Shown: positions 33,948 to 43,010, counted from the first letter of the stretch. The stretch: 64,000 nt of DNA from JAEUNX01 sp034004685 (GCA_034004685.1 JAVEWG010000005.1:1-64000); one strand, 5' to 3'. Notes: generated by a model from the sequence alone, not told the origin. Made by a program: numbers and translations.

Positions 33948-34867
33948 ACCTCCGCTCCGGAACCGCCCCCGCCGCCCGCCTCGCCCGCCCCCGGGGCCTG
34001 GCCCTGTGGTGGCTGGCGATCCGCCCCCGCACCCTGTCCTTGGCGGCCATGCCGGTACTGGTGGGCAGCGCCCTGGCCTGGCGCCAGGGGGCGCCCCTGG
34101 CCTGGCTGCCCCTGGCAGTGGCCCTGCTCTGCGCCCTGCTGATCCAGGCCGGCACCAATCTGTACAACGACGCGGGCGACTTCCTGCGGGGCAACGACGG
34201 CCCCACCCGGCTTGGCCCGGCGCGGGTCACCGCCGCCGGGCTGGCCACCCCCAGTCAGGTGCGCCGGGCGGCAGCCCTGACCTTTGGCGCGGCCTTGTTG
34301 GGGGGCGTCTACCTGGTAGCCCTGGGGGGCTGGCCGATCTTCCTCATCGGCCTGGCCTCCCTGGCCGCCGGCTGGGCCTATTCCGGCGGGCCCCGGCCCC
34401 TCTCCCACAGCCCCTGGGGCGAAGTCTGCGTGCTGCTGTTCTTCGGGCTGGCGGCGGTGGCGGGCAGCCACTATCTGCAAAGCAGCCGCTTGGCCCCCTC
34501 GGCCCTGGTGGCCGGCCTGGCCCTGGGGGCCCACGCGGCAGCGGTGCTGCTGGTCAACAACGTGCGGGACGTGGAAGCCGACCGGCGGGTCGGCCGCCGT
34601 ACCCTGGCCATCCTGCTGGGACCGACCATCGCCCGCTGGCTGTACCTGGCCCTGATGCTGACGCCCTTTCCCCTCCTGGCGGGGCTGGACGCCCTGGCCG
34701 GCACCCGGCTGCTGCCCACCACCTTGCTGGCCCTGCCGGTGTGCCTGTTCCTGGGGACGGGCTTTCTGCGCCCGCCCCCGGGGGCCCTCATGAACCGCCA
34801 GCTGGCCCGTACCGCCCAGGCCCAGATGTTGTTGGCCGCCCTGTTCTGCTTGGCTTGCCTGGGATGA
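33944..34867 (+). CDS. menA: MenA-like UbiA-family prenyltransferase
   Basis: 307 residues with about nine membrane helices. The two Asp-rich motifs are visible as NLYNDAGDF and NNVRDVEADRRVG, and GPARVTAAGLATP is typical of 1,4-dihydroxy-2-naphthoate prenyltransferases rather than of UbiA or CtaB. The reaction would be prenylation of dihydroxynaphthoate at the inner membrane to give demethylmenaquinone, the substrate of a MenG such as the preceding gene. Other menaquinone genes are not in the window. The start overlaps the methyltransferase stop (ATGA). Confidence 0.82.
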   Translation: MNLRSGTAPAARLARPRGLALWWLAIRPRTLSLAAMPVLVGSALAWRQGAPLAWLPLAVALLCALLIQAGTNLYNDAGDFLRGNDGPTRLGPARVTAAGLATPSQVRRAAALTFGAALLGGVYLVALGGWPIFLIGLASLAAGWAYSGGPRPLSHSPWGEVCVLLFFGLAAVAGSHYLQSSRLAPSALVAGLALGAHAAAVLLVNNVRDVEADRRVGRRTLAILLGPTIARWLYLALMLTPFPLLAGLDALAGTRLLPTTLLALPVCLFLGTGFLRPPPGALMNRQLARTAQAQMLLAALFCLACLG

Positions 34868-34868
34868 A

Positions 34869-34978
34869 ACGGCCCCCACGCTCGCTTCGCTCGCTGCCCC
34901 CCAAGGGGGCGCAAGCCCCCTTGGGGCGGCCCGGCGGGGGCTTGGGACGGCCCCCACGCTCGCTTCGCTCGCTGCCCG
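34869..34978. repeat. GC-rich intergenic repeat with internal hairpin
   Basis: Two direct copies of ACGGCCCCCACGCTCGCTTC plus the next CGCTCGCTGCCC (34869-34900 and 34947-34978) flank a 12-bp perfect hairpin, CCCCAAGGGGGC / GCCCCCTTGGGG with loop GCAA (34899-34926). It directly follows the menA stop and may end that transcript, although no T-tract is present. A diverged relative lies at 11895-12112. Confidence 0.75.
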
Positions 34979-35058
34979 GCGCGTACTGACATGAACCACG
35001 GAACGCGGAAAATCCGGCAATATCCGGGGCGTCGCCCTTATCGCCACCGGGTCTAAGG

Positions 35059-35976
35059 ATGAATCCCTCCGGTTCCCTCGCTGTCCTGCTACCCCTGGGG
35101 CTCGCCTTCATCATGTTCAGCCTCGGCCTGGGACTTGGCCTGGCGGACTTCCGCCGGGTACTGGCCCAGCCCCGGGCGGTGGTGGCGGGCATGGTGGGCC
35201 AGGTGGTGGTCTTGCCGGCCATCGCCTTTTCCATCGCCAGCGGCTTCCAGCTCGGGCCGGAAGTGGCCACCGGGCTGATGATCCTGGCGGCCTGTCCGGG
35301 GGGCGTCACCGCCGGACTGGTGACTGACCTGGCCCGGGGGGACACGGCCCTTTCCATTACCCTCACCGCCCTGACCAGCGTGGTCGCCTTCGTCACCGTC
35401 CCCCTGGTGGTAGGGGGCAGCCTGGTCTACTTCGCCGGCCAGGCGATCCTCATCCGCCTGCCGGCGGGCCAACTCGCCGGGGGCTTGTTCCTCCTCACCG
35501 TGCTGCCGGTGGCCGCCGGCATGGCGCTGCGCCAGTGGGGACCGGGCCTCCGCCTGGAGCGCCCGGTGAAGCATCTGGCCACCGGGGTGTTCCTGGCCAT
35601 CGTGATCGCCACCTTCGTGAATCAATGGGACACCTTGGTCCGCCACTTTCCGACGGTGGGCCCGGCCACCCTGGCCCTGAACCTGCTGACCATGGCCGCC
35701 GGCTATGGCATCGGGCGACTCCAGGAACTCCCCACCGCATCCCGCATCGCCATGTCCATGGAGTGCGGCATGCAGAACAGCGCCCTGGGGATCACCCTGG
35801 CGGTGAGCCTGCTGGGGGCGCCGGCCCTGGCGATTCCCAGCGTGGTCTATGCCCTGTTGATGAATGTGACCGCCCTGGCGGTGATCCTGCTGGCCCGCCG
35901 GGACGGATTCCTGGTGAAGGACGATCCGGACAACGGCACCGGATCCACCGGGGCAAGCCCTAGAAGAGAGGCTTGA
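35059..35976 (+). CDS. Bile acid:sodium symporter (BASS) family transporter
   Basis: 305 residues with about nine or ten helices. The family signature region reads LMILAACPGGVTAGLVTDLARGDTALSITLTALTSV, and MECGMQNSALGITLAVSLLG follows in the second half. BASS members move organic anions with sodium; the substrate is unknown. The 3' end overlaps the 3' end of the convergent tlpA-like gene by 17 bases (35960-35976). It stands alone between the repeat and the nos cluster. Confidence 0.85.
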   Translation: MNPSGSLAVLLPLGLAFIMFSLGLGLGLADFRRVLAQPRAVVAGMVGQVVVLPAIAFSIASGFQLGPEVATGLMILAACPGGVTAGLVTDLARGDTALSITLTALTSVVAFVTVPLVVGGSLVYFAGQAILIRLPAGQLAGGLFLLTVLPVAAGMALRQWGPGLRLERPVKHLATGVFLAIVIATFVNQWDTLVRHFPTVGPATLALNLLTMAAGYGIGRLQELPTASRIAMSMECGMQNSALGITLAVSLLGAPALAIPSVVYALLMNVTALAVILLARRDGFLVKDDPDNGTGSTGASPRREA

Positions 35977-36460
35977 CCGCCTGTTCCAGCTCCTCGGCGC
36001 TCATGGCCCCCAGCTTGCGGGCGACGATGCGCCCCTCCCGATCCAGGACCACGGTGAAAGGCAGGCCGGCCTTGTCGTTGCCCAAGGCCCGCATCAGGTC
36101 GATGGCCCCGCCGTTGCCCGCCAGCACCACCGGGTAGTCCATGTCGTAGGCCTTGGCGAACTCCCGCACCCGCTCCCCGTCCGATTCCAGCCCCACCCCC
36201 ATGACCTGGAGCCCCTTGGCCTTGTAGCGCTGACTCAAGCGCGCCAGTTCCGGGATTTCCTTGCGGCACGGGCCGCACCAGCGGGCCCAGAAGTTCACCA
36301 CCGCCGGCCGGCCCTTGAGGCTGGCCAGGGCCACCGGGGCCCCCGCCGGATCGGGGTAGCTGGCGTTGAAGAGCAGGGCGGCCCCATCCTCCCCCCGGAC
36401 CGGGGCGGCCACCAGCACGAACGCCATTGCCATCAGGGCGCCCAGCAGCGACCGACTCAC
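35960..36460 (-). CDS. TlpA-like thioredoxin, last gene of nos operon
   Basis: 166 residues starting at GTG 36460, which overlaps the nosY stop (GTGA). Signal peptide (about 1-24), then a periplasmic thioredoxin fold with active site CGPC (62-65) in NFWARWCGPCRKEIPEL and cis-Pro segment LPFTVVLD. TlpA/ResA-type proteins keep periplasmic thiols reduced; in a nos operon the likely client is the copper-binding cysteines of NosL, Sco or the CuA site. This is inferred from context. Confidence 0.85.
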   Translation of the reverse strand: MSRSLLGALMAMAFVLVAAPVRGEDGAALLFNASYPDPAGAPVALASLKGRPAVVNFWARWCGPCRKEIPELARLSQRYKAKGLQVMGVGLESDGERVREFAKAYDMDYPVVLAGNGGAIDLMRALGNDKAGLPFTVVLDREGRIVARKLGAMSAEELEQAVKPLF

Positions 36461-37284
36461 GGCAGATCCCCCCGGCGGAAGGTCCAGAACCCCAGGCCCG
36501 CCGCCAGGGTGCCCAGGAGCACCGGATAGGCCACCGCGAAGAGGCGGAAGCCCGCCGCCCCGAACTGGTCCAGAATCACGTAGGCCGCCGGCCCCAGGAC
36601 GATCAGCTGGGGATCGAAGAGGGACAGGGCGGCGGTGCGGAAGACCTGAAGGGGATTGGCCAGGGCCAGGCCGATGGCCACCTCGGGAGCGACCCGGGAC
36701 TGGATCAACAGGCCCAGCAGGATGAGATCGAGGAACAGGAGCATCACCAGCCAGGTCATGAAGGCCAGGCCCTGGGCCATGTCGGTGCCCCGGGCCACGG
36801 AGGAGATGAGCATGCCGATGCCCAGGAAGCACCAGCCCATGGCCGCCAGCAGGGCACTGTAGTAGAGGAACATGCCCCAGGGCACGTCCACCCCCTGGGC
36901 CAGGGCCCACAGGGCGGCTCCCGCCATGGCGGCGAACACCGGCAGGAAGATGGCCAGGTAGCGGCCGATGATCTTGCCCCAGAACCAGGCCCCAAGGGAA
37001 ACCGGCAGGGACAGGAGGTATTCGAAGACCCCCGCCTCCCGGTCGCCGGCTACCGAGCGCACCGTGGTGATGAGCACGAAGATGGGCAGGATCGCCATGG
37101 CCAGCTGAATGTAGGTGACCAACAGGCGGGACAGCCCGATGAAGCCCAGCACCCGGGATTCGGTGAGGCCGAAGGCAAAGAGCAGGGCCACGATGCCACC
37201 GAAAACCAGGCTGTAGATGAGGAACCAGCGGGCCCGGAGGGATTCCACCAGATCCAGTTTGGCGGTGAGCCAGAGTTGTTTCAT
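36457..37284 (-). CDS. nosY: NosY, ABC permease for N2O reductase maturation
   Basis: 275 residues, six hydrophobic helices, of the ABC-2-type permease family with the NosY blocks VRSVAGDREAGVFEYLLSLPVS and LALANPLQVFRTAALSLFDPQL. It pairs with NosF and NosD to supply sulfur or another factor for CuZ assembly. It lies after nosL and before the tlpA-like gene. Confidence 0.93.
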   Translation of the reverse strand: MKQLWLTAKLDLVESLRARWFLIYSLVFGGIVALLFAFGLTESRVLGFIGLSRLLVTYIQLAMAILPIFVLITTVRSVAGDREAGVFEYLLSLPVSLGAWFWGKIIGRYLAIFLPVFAAMAGAALWALAQGVDVPWGMFLYYSALLAAMGWCFLGIGMLISSVARGTDMAQGLAFMTWLVMLLFLDLILLGLLIQSRVAPEVAIGLALANPLQVFRTAALSLFDPQLIVLGPAAYVILDQFGAAGFRLFAVAYPVLLGTLAAGLGFWTFRRGDLP

Positions 37285-37294
37285 TGCGATCTTT

Positions 37295-37735
37295 CTATTT
37301 GCCCCGGGCCAGCACCTGGCGGCGGGCCTCGGCGTAGGGAATGCCTTCGGGACTGCCTTCGGCCAGGGCGCCGAAGCCGTAAGCCATGGGGGTGCGGCGG
37401 CCGCTCACATAGACCGCCCGGCGGGCGTCGAGCCAACTGCCGCTGCGGTGGTCCGCCACCCAGAACTCGCCCTGGGCGTCGTCCCAGCCCTTGGCGTTCT
37501 GGTAAAACACGGCGCAGCCGAAATCGTCGAAGAGATGGGGCTTGCCGTCCGGCCCGCGCCGCTGGGCGGCGTAGTTGCGCTCCCCCAGGACCATGCCACA
37601 GCGGGCGCAGACATCCCGATCCCATTGCACCGCCACCGGGCCCTGGCCCCCATCCCGGCTGCAGCCGGACAGGAAGGCTGCCGGCCCCAGCAGGGCGCCG
37701 CCGCCGGCCAGGCGAAAGAAGACCCGCCGCTTCAT
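37295..37735 (-). CDS. nosL: NosL copper chaperone lipoprotein
   Basis: 146 residues. The lipobox is FLSG-C25 after an RR-containing signal peptide. The copper motif is CARCGM (C43, C46, M48), followed by FDDFGCAVFYQ. NosL binds Cu(I) and delivers it to nascent NosZ. Its start overlaps the nosF stop by ATGA, and nosY follows after 10 bases, so it is part of one transcript. Confidence 0.93.
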   Translation of the reverse strand: MKRRVFFRLAGGGALLGPAAFLSGCSRDGGQGPVAVQWDRDVCARCGMVLGERNYAAQRRGPDGKPHLFDDFGCAVFYQNAKGWDDAQGEFWVADHRSGSWLDARRAVYVSGRRTPMAYGFGALAEGSPEGIPYAEARRQVLARGK

Positions 37736-38601
37736 TGCAGCACCACCCCTTCCAGCTCCCGCATGTCGATGCGGGTCAACAGCCCCACGTAGCGGGACAA
37801 CATCCCCAGGAAGCGCAGCCGGTCGGGGCCCGCCACCTGGCCGTGCCAGGAAAGGCCACCGTCCTTGTCGGCAAAACCCCAGCCCACCAGGGCGCGGGCA
37901 ATGGCCGGGTCGGGGCGGCGCAAGGCGAGGTGGGTATCCAGCATCACGTTCAGCCGCGTGTCGTCAGCCACCCGGTCGTCCAGGACCACCTTGCCCATGT
38001 CCAGTTCCACCACCCGGTTCACCAGGGCCGCCACCTCGTCCAGGCGATGGCTGGAGATCAGCATGGTGGTGCCCTCCAGGCGCTCGGCCAGGAGCTGGAA
38101 AAACACGTGGCGGGCTTCCGGGTCCAGATTGGCGGCGGGCTCGTCCATCACCAGCACATGGGTGTCCCGCCCCAGGGCCACGGCGATCAGGAGCTTTTGC
38201 TTCATGCCCCCGGACAGGCGATTGAAGGGCCGGCCATCGATGGCGGCCATGTCCAGCCCCAGCCGCTCCCCCACCTGGCGGATGCGGGCCGGATCCGAGC
38301 CGCACAGGGCAGCGGCGAACTGGACCAGCTGGCCCACGGGCATCTTGAGGGGGGGCGGCAGCTGGGGCACGAAACCGATCCGGCCCAGGACCGCGGTGCG
38401 CGCCTGGCGGGGGGAGCGGCCATCCACGGTGACTTCCCCGTCGAAGGTGTATTGCCCCAGCAGGCAGCGGATCAGGGTGGTCTTGCCGGCGCCGTTGGAG
38501 CCGATCAGGGCAATGCGTTCACCGCTGGCGAACGCCAGGTCCACACCATCCAGGACCCGGGCCTTGCGGAAGAGCTTGGTGAGATTTTGAAAGCGGATCA
38601 T
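37732..38601 (-). CDS. nosF: NosF, ABC ATPase for N2O reductase maturation
   Basis: 289 residues with Walker A GSNGAGKTT (34-42), Q-loop FVPQLPPPLK, signature LSGGMKQKLLIAVAL, Walker B HVLVMDEPAANLDPE and H-loop ISSHRLDE. The PQLPPPLKMPV segment is typical of NosF. The C-terminal 70 residues hold the usual NosF accessory domain. A 71-base gap separates it from nosH upstream. Confidence 0.93.
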   Translation of the reverse strand: MIRFQNLTKLFRKARVLDGVDLAFASGERIALIGSNGAGKTTLIRCLLGQYTFDGEVTVDGRSPRQARTAVLGRIGFVPQLPPPLKMPVGQLVQFAAALCGSDPARIRQVGERLGLDMAAIDGRPFNRLSGGMKQKLLIAVALGRDTHVLVMDEPAANLDPEARHVFFQLLAERLEGTTMLISSHRLDEVAALVNRVVELDMGKVVLDDRVADDTRLNVMLDTHLALRRPDPAIARALVGWGFADKDGGLSWHGQVAGPDRLRFLGMLSRYVGLLTRIDMRELEGVVLQ

Positions 38602-38672
38602 GGGCCGATTATAGGGGCCGCCCCCCGCCCCGCCTCCTGAATCTGCATCAAAAAGAGGCCCTTCGCCGGGAA

Positions 38673-39638
38673 TCAGAGCAGTTTCGACAGCCCCTTTACG
38701 TCGAACTTCAGGGCGCCACTGGGGCAGGTATCCACGCACAGGCCACAGCGGGTGCAATCCGGCCCCACCGGCACCTGGGGCGCCTCGGCGCGGCCCTTGA
38801 TGACCATGTCCAGCACATGGGGCACCAGGCACACCTTGCGGCAATCCCCCTCGTGGAAGCATTTGTCCAGGGTGTACAGCACCCGCACCGGGGAGAGGGT
38901 TCCCACCATGCCGTAGGTCAGCCCGATGGGGCAGATGTAGCGGCACCAGGCCCGGCGCGAGTAGACCACCTCGAACACCAGCAGCAGGGCCACCCAGCCC
39001 AGGGCCAGGCTGGGGCCATAGATCAGGGCCCGGCTGAGGATGCCGGTGGGGGAGAGGGTCTCGAACACCGTGTAGCCGGTGATCACCGCCAGGGCGGAGA
39101 ACACCAGCCAGAACACGGTGCGGGCACCCCGGTGAAATTCGTGGTCCGTGACCAGCTTGCGGGCTGCCAGGGCCAGGTGGAGCTTCTCGAAAAGCTCCGC
39201 CACCAGGTGGTAGGGGCATACCCAGGAACAGAAACTGCGCCCCCCCAGGGCCGCCCACAGGAGAAAGACCGTGGCGGTACCGATGAACAGATTCACGATG
39301 ATGTGCTTGTGGGCCAGCATCACCTGAAGGGCGGAATTCAAGTCGATGAGGTGAAAGCCCACGAAGCGGGAAGCGGTCAACGCCCCTTCCAGCATCTGGA
39401 TGTCCAGCCAGAAGGACACCAGGAACAGGAGATTCACCGCGATCAGCACCGCCCAGCGGCGGTTGCGCCACTTATTGGTCACCAGGCGGTGATCCCGGGC
39501 GTGCTGTTTCATGGCCTCGAACTCGCGCTTGGACAGGCGCTTCATCTCATGGATGCGCAGGGCCTCATCATTGATGGCCGGCCGACCCGGGGCGCGCCCC
39601 AGCATGATGGCCAGTTGCTCCAGAAAGCGCCCCTTCAT
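38673..39638 (-). CDS. nosH: NosH/NapH-type membrane ferredoxin
   Basis: 321 residues. Four membrane helices, two CxxxCP motifs at the cytoplasmic side (CSWVCPYH and CRYICPIG) and one full C-terminal [4Fe-4S] site, CTRCGLCVDTCP, with further cysteines in CFHEGDCRKVC. This is the NapH family, a quinol dehydrogenase component. In clade II nos clusters it is called NosH and is thought, with NosG, to carry electrons from menaquinol towards NosZ. Its start overlaps the nosG stop (ATGA). Confidence 0.88.
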   Translation of the reverse strand: MKGRFLEQLAIMLGRAPGRPAINDEALRIHEMKRLSKREFEAMKQHARDHRLVTNKWRNRRWAVLIAVNLLFLVSFWLDIQMLEGALTASRFVGFHLIDLNSALQVMLAHKHIIVNLFIGTATVFLLWAALGGRSFCSWVCPYHLVAELFEKLHLALAARKLVTDHEFHRGARTVFWLVFSALAVITGYTVFETLSPTGILSRALIYGPSLALGWVALLLVFEVVYSRRAWCRYICPIGLTYGMVGTLSPVRVLYTLDKCFHEGDCRKVCLVPHVLDMVIKGRAEAPQVPVGPDCTRCGLCVDTCPSGALKFDVKGLSKLL

Positions 39639-40525
39639 GCTTCATTCCCCCAAGTCTGGCGTGCGTCCACCACGATGGCGGCGGGCTCGGCGGGACAGAT
39701 CATCTCGCAGACCCCGCAGCCGATGCATTGCTCCAGCACCACCGGCCGAGCCCGGGCGGGCCCTTCCCCCCCCAGCGGCTCCATGCGGATGGCACCCTCG
39801 ATAGGGCATTCGGTCACGCACAGGTCGCACAGGGGGCGATCGTAGGGGTGGTCAGCCACCGGGATGGGCTTCCAGCGATCCACGTCGACGTAACGCATGT
39901 GTCCGGTGAACGCGGCCCCCCGGGCGGGGCCCTGGAAACCCTTGCCCTGGAGGGCCAGACAGCCCTCGGGGCGGGCCAGGCGGGCCAGGCCCATGCGCTC
40001 GGGCACGTTGAGGGTCGGCTCCGGGTCCTTGGCCTTGGCTTTCAGGACCACCAGCCTGGACAGGCGGGCACCCTTGCGGGTCCCCATGTAGGCCGGCTTG
40101 CTGTAGGAAAGCGCGCCGGTGGGGCAGGCCAGGATGCACTGGCCCGCATCGCAGGAAAAATCGCAGGCCTGTTGCCGGGGAGCAATGATGGGCACGCCGA
40201 TACCGAAGCCCTCGGTGATATCCCCCAGATGGATGGCCTGCACCGGACAGACTTGCACGCACTGCCCGCACTTGATGCAGGAGGCCAGAAAATCCGCCTC
40301 ATCCAGGGCGCCAGGAGGCCGCAAGCGGTGGGAGCGGGCGCTGGCGACAGGGATATAACCCGCCAGACCGGCACCCACCACCACCACCCCGGCCGCCACG
40401 CTGCGCAAGAAACGCCGCCGGGCTTCCTGGGCGCGCTTGAGGGAGACCGGCGGCCCCTTGCGCCGGGCGTTGGCGGGTGCTGGCGCGGGAGCGTCCCTTG
40501 TGTCGTCGTTGTCGTCCGTGCTCAT
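39635..40525 (-). CDS. nosG: NosG/NapG-type periplasmic ferredoxin
   Basis: 296 residues. A twin-arginine signal (ARRRFLRSVAAG, about residues 36-60) points to export of the folded protein. Four [4Fe-4S] sites are visible: CIKCGQCVQVCP, the irregular CDFSCDAGQCILACP, CDLCVTECP and CIGCGVCEMICP. This is the NapG pattern. With NosH it probably forms the electron-input module of the clade II nos system. The Tat signal contrasts with the Sec signal of NosZ. Start and stop both overlap neighbours by ATGA. Confidence 0.9.
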   Translation of the reverse strand: MSTDDNDDTRDAPAPAPANARRKGPPVSLKRAQEARRRFLRSVAAGVVVVGAGLAGYIPVASARSHRLRPPGALDEADFLASCIKCGQCVQVCPVQAIHLGDITEGFGIGVPIIAPRQQACDFSCDAGQCILACPTGALSYSKPAYMGTRKGARLSRLVVLKAKAKDPEPTLNVPERMGLARLARPEGCLALQGKGFQGPARGAAFTGHMRYVDVDRWKPIPVADHPYDRPLCDLCVTECPIEGAIRMEPLGGEGPARARPVVLEQCIGCGVCEMICPAEPAAIVVDARQTWGNEA

Positions 40526-41907
40526 GATCGAGACTCCTTCGGCCGGGCGAAGCGGGGAGCGTCGTCCCGCAACAGCAGCTGGGGCGTGGAGAAGGGCGCC
40601 AGCCGCTCGAGGAAATCCAGGGCCTCCATCATGGGGGCGTTGCGGAAGAAGCGGGCGTAGGGATATTCCATCCACAACTGGTCGCTATAGGCATAGAGGG
40701 CCTGGGGGCGGTCCCCCACCCCGTCGCCGTCCCGGTCGAAGCCCTGGTAGTCATCCCAGTAATTGCCCCGCCACAGGTTGCCCCGCACGCTGCCGGCACC
40801 CGCCACCGCCACCTGGGCCAGGTTGCCCTCGAAGATGTTACCCACCACCTCGGTACCCTCCCGCTCCGACACGAAATGCACCGCCGTGCCGTTGTAGGCC
40901 AGGCGGTTGCCCTTGATGACCACCTTGCTGTCGGGCTCGAAGGGGGAAATGTCGGTGCCCACCCCCACGGCGCAATAGACGATCTCGTTGTCCTCGATAT
41001 AGGCGTTGGACGCCTCCTTGAGGCCCACCGCCATGCCGGCGGCGCCGCTGGCATGGGAGATCACGTTGTTGCGGATGGTGACCCCCTCCGTATACATGAC
41101 GTAGATGCCCACCGCGTTGTCATAGAAACGGTTGCCCTCCACCAGGTTGCGCTGGGCAAACATGAAGTGGATGGAGTAGCGGCTGCGGCGGCTCTCGTTG
41201 CGCAGGAAGCGGTTGTCGTTGGAGTACCACACCACCATGTCCCGGGAGTCTTCCACCCGGTTGTCCTCCACGGTGTTGCGATGGCTGTACCACAGGCGCA
41301 GGCTGTCGCCCCGCATCCCCAGGGACACCGGCTTGGAGCGGATATGGTTGGCCCGCACCAGGTTGTCGTCGGCCTGTTTTAGGTCGATGCCGAACAGACA
41401 GTCATCGATTTCCAGGCCTTCCACCCGATTGCCCTTGCCCCGCAGATTGAGGCAGGCGTCATCGGTATCCGGAGAATCCCCCGAGCCGGTGAGATGCACG
41501 TCCCGCAGGGTGGCGCCATCGGTCTGGAGGACAAAAACCGTGCCCTTGTTACCGCCGTCGATCACCACCTGGCCGCCCCCTTCGATGGTCAGGGGCTTAT
41601 CCACCACCACCGGACCGGCATAGCGCCCGGGGGGCGGGCGCAGCACCGAGCCGGCCGGGGCTTGGTCCACCAGGGTCTGGAACCAGGGCAGGTCGGTGCG
41701 GTGGGGCGCGGTCGGGCGCGCTACCGGCTGGGAGGAATCGCCCCAGCTGGCGGACCCCCCCATGTCGTCCTTGGGCTTGGCGCTCGCGCCCGGGTCGGCC
41801 CCGAGCGCCCGCAGCACGCTGTCGATATCGGCAAACAGCGCGGTGGGGGCCGCCAGCACCCCCGCCAGCACCATCAGCGCCGGCAGGACAAGCCGCAGGG
41901 CGTTCAC
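40522..41907 (-). CDS. nosD: NosD, copper-site assembly protein
   Basis: 461 residues with a Sec signal peptide (1-26), a linker of about 50 residues, then a right-handed beta-helix made of NosD/carbohydrate-binding repeats (GNRVEGLEIDDCLFGIDL, NTVEDNRVED, NLVEGNRFYDNAVGIYV and similar). The closing segment GNYWDDYQGFDRDGDGVGD is a NosD hallmark. NosD acts in the periplasm with NosF and NosY in CuZ maturation. It sits between nosB and nosG with ATGA overlaps on both sides. Confidence 0.95.
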   Translation of the reverse strand: MNALRLVLPALMVLAGVLAAPTALFADIDSVLRALGADPGASAKPKDDMGGSASWGDSSQPVARPTAPHRTDLPWFQTLVDQAPAGSVLRPPPGRYAGPVVVDKPLTIEGGGQVVIDGGNKGTVFVLQTDGATLRDVHLTGSGDSPDTDDACLNLRGKGNRVEGLEIDDCLFGIDLKQADDNLVRANHIRSKPVSLGMRGDSLRLWYSHRNTVEDNRVEDSRDMVVWYSNDNRFLRNESRRSRYSIHFMFAQRNLVEGNRFYDNAVGIYVMYTEGVTIRNNVISHASGAAGMAVGLKEASNAYIEDNEIVYCAVGVGTDISPFEPDSKVVIKGNRLAYNGTAVHFVSEREGTEVVGNIFEGNLAQVAVAGAGSVRGNLWRGNYWDDYQGFDRDGDGVGDRPQALYAYSDQLWMEYPYARFFRNAPMMEALDFLERLAPFSTPQLLLRDDAPRFARPKESRS

Positions 41908-42917
41908 TCAGACTTTCCCTCGGCCATGGCCTTGCGCCGCAGCAAGACCGCCAGCAGCAGGCACGCCATCACGATCACCAGCAGGCCGTAACCCCAGTAG
42001 GGGTAGGAGTAGGTGGAAAACTGGGCCACCTTGCCCTCGCCGAACACCGTGGGCATGAAGGGCTTGACGGTGAAGGCACCCCAGGGGTGCAGGTTGTGGC
42101 CGAAGAACCACAGCCAGCCGGCGTAATCGATCACGAAGAACACCGGCAGCAAGGCCGGCGCCAGGGCCAGCAGAAGGGAAAATCCACGGATCTTCCAGAC
42201 CCCGAGCCAGACCACCGCCATGGTGGCGACGAGGCCCACCGCCACCCCGGTGGTGACGGCCGTCAGGGTATGACCCCAGGCCTGGATGCGTTCGGGCTCC
42301 CGGAAAAAGGCGCCCGCATCCTTGATGTACTGCTCGGTGAATTTGTCCAGACCGCCCAGGACGAAGAGATCCCCCACCATCCAGGCCGACACCCCGGCAA
42401 AACCCAGCCCCAGCACCAGCAGGCGCTGCCGCCGGCTGCGGACCAGGAAGCCCAGCAGGCACACCGCGAACATGGCGATGATGAACCGGGACACCTGCCG
42501 CTCCACCGGCGCGCCGATGCCGATAGGGTGCATGCCCACGTAGTGGTTGATGGTGTTCATCTCATGGACGCAATCCAGGGCCTCGGCCTTCTGGTTGAGG
42601 GTGGATTCACCCTTGCTCTTCTGCGCTTCGATGGGGTTGTAGCGCTTGGTCCCTTCCCCCAGATCTTCCTGGAGGGTCTCGGTCATCAGCCGGCTGCTCT
42701 TGGGAGCGGTGCTGCACCCGTTATGCACCCCGGTGAATTGAAAGTGGATGCGGATACCGTCGGGGAAGGCATCCTTGGGGTAGTTGGGAGCGGTCAGGGC
42801 CACCCACCAGGTGGGCGCGAAGTAGGCGGCCACCATCAACACCAAGGCAACCAGGGTCAGCAGGCGGACGAGTTGAGCGGATTTGTCGGGGGGAGGAAGG
42901 GCGGTGGGGGCATGCAT
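41904..42917 (-). CDS. nosB: NosB-like membrane protein of clade II nos cluster
   Basis: 337 residues, six predicted helices. One helix at 16-36 is followed by a periplasmic loop of about 100 residues with two cysteines (HNGCS and LDCVH) and the His/Met-bearing NHYVGMHPIG; five helices fill the C-terminal half. Position and topology match NosB, a membrane protein of unknown function found in clade II nos clusters such as that of Wolinella. I chose ATG 42917 because AAGGTG lies just upstream; a longer frame is open. The symbol rests mostly on context. Confidence 0.7.
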   Translation of the reverse strand: MHAPTALPPPDKSAQLVRLLTLVALVLMVAAYFAPTWWVALTAPNYPKDAFPDGIRIHFQFTGVHNGCSTAPKSSRLMTETLQEDLGEGTKRYNPIEAQKSKGESTLNQKAEALDCVHEMNTINHYVGMHPIGIGAPVERQVSRFIIAMFAVCLLGFLVRSRRQRLLVLGLGFAGVSAWMVGDLFVLGGLDKFTEQYIKDAGAFFREPERIQAWGHTLTAVTTGVAVGLVATMAVVWLGVWKIRGFSLLLALAPALLPVFFVIDYAGWLWFFGHNLHPWGAFTVKPFMPTVFGEGKVAQFSTYSYPYWGYGLLVIVMACLLLAVLLRRKAMAEGKSE

Positions 42918-42969
42918 GGGCTTCACCTTTTTGGGGGATAGCCCGACGGCCCTTGCGACCACCGGGCCG

Positions 42970-43003
42970 GATCCGTCACCCCGGCAAGGCGGGGGGACGG
43001 ATC
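42970..43003 (-). terminator. Hairpin between nosC-type gene and nosB
   Basis: A 13-bp stem with one mismatch, GATCCGTC-A-CCCCG against CGGGG-G-GACGGATC, loop six bases. There is no T-tract on the minus strand. It may be an attenuator or an RNA processing and stability element rather than a terminator. Confidence 0.45.
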
Positions 43004-43010
43004 GGAGGAC

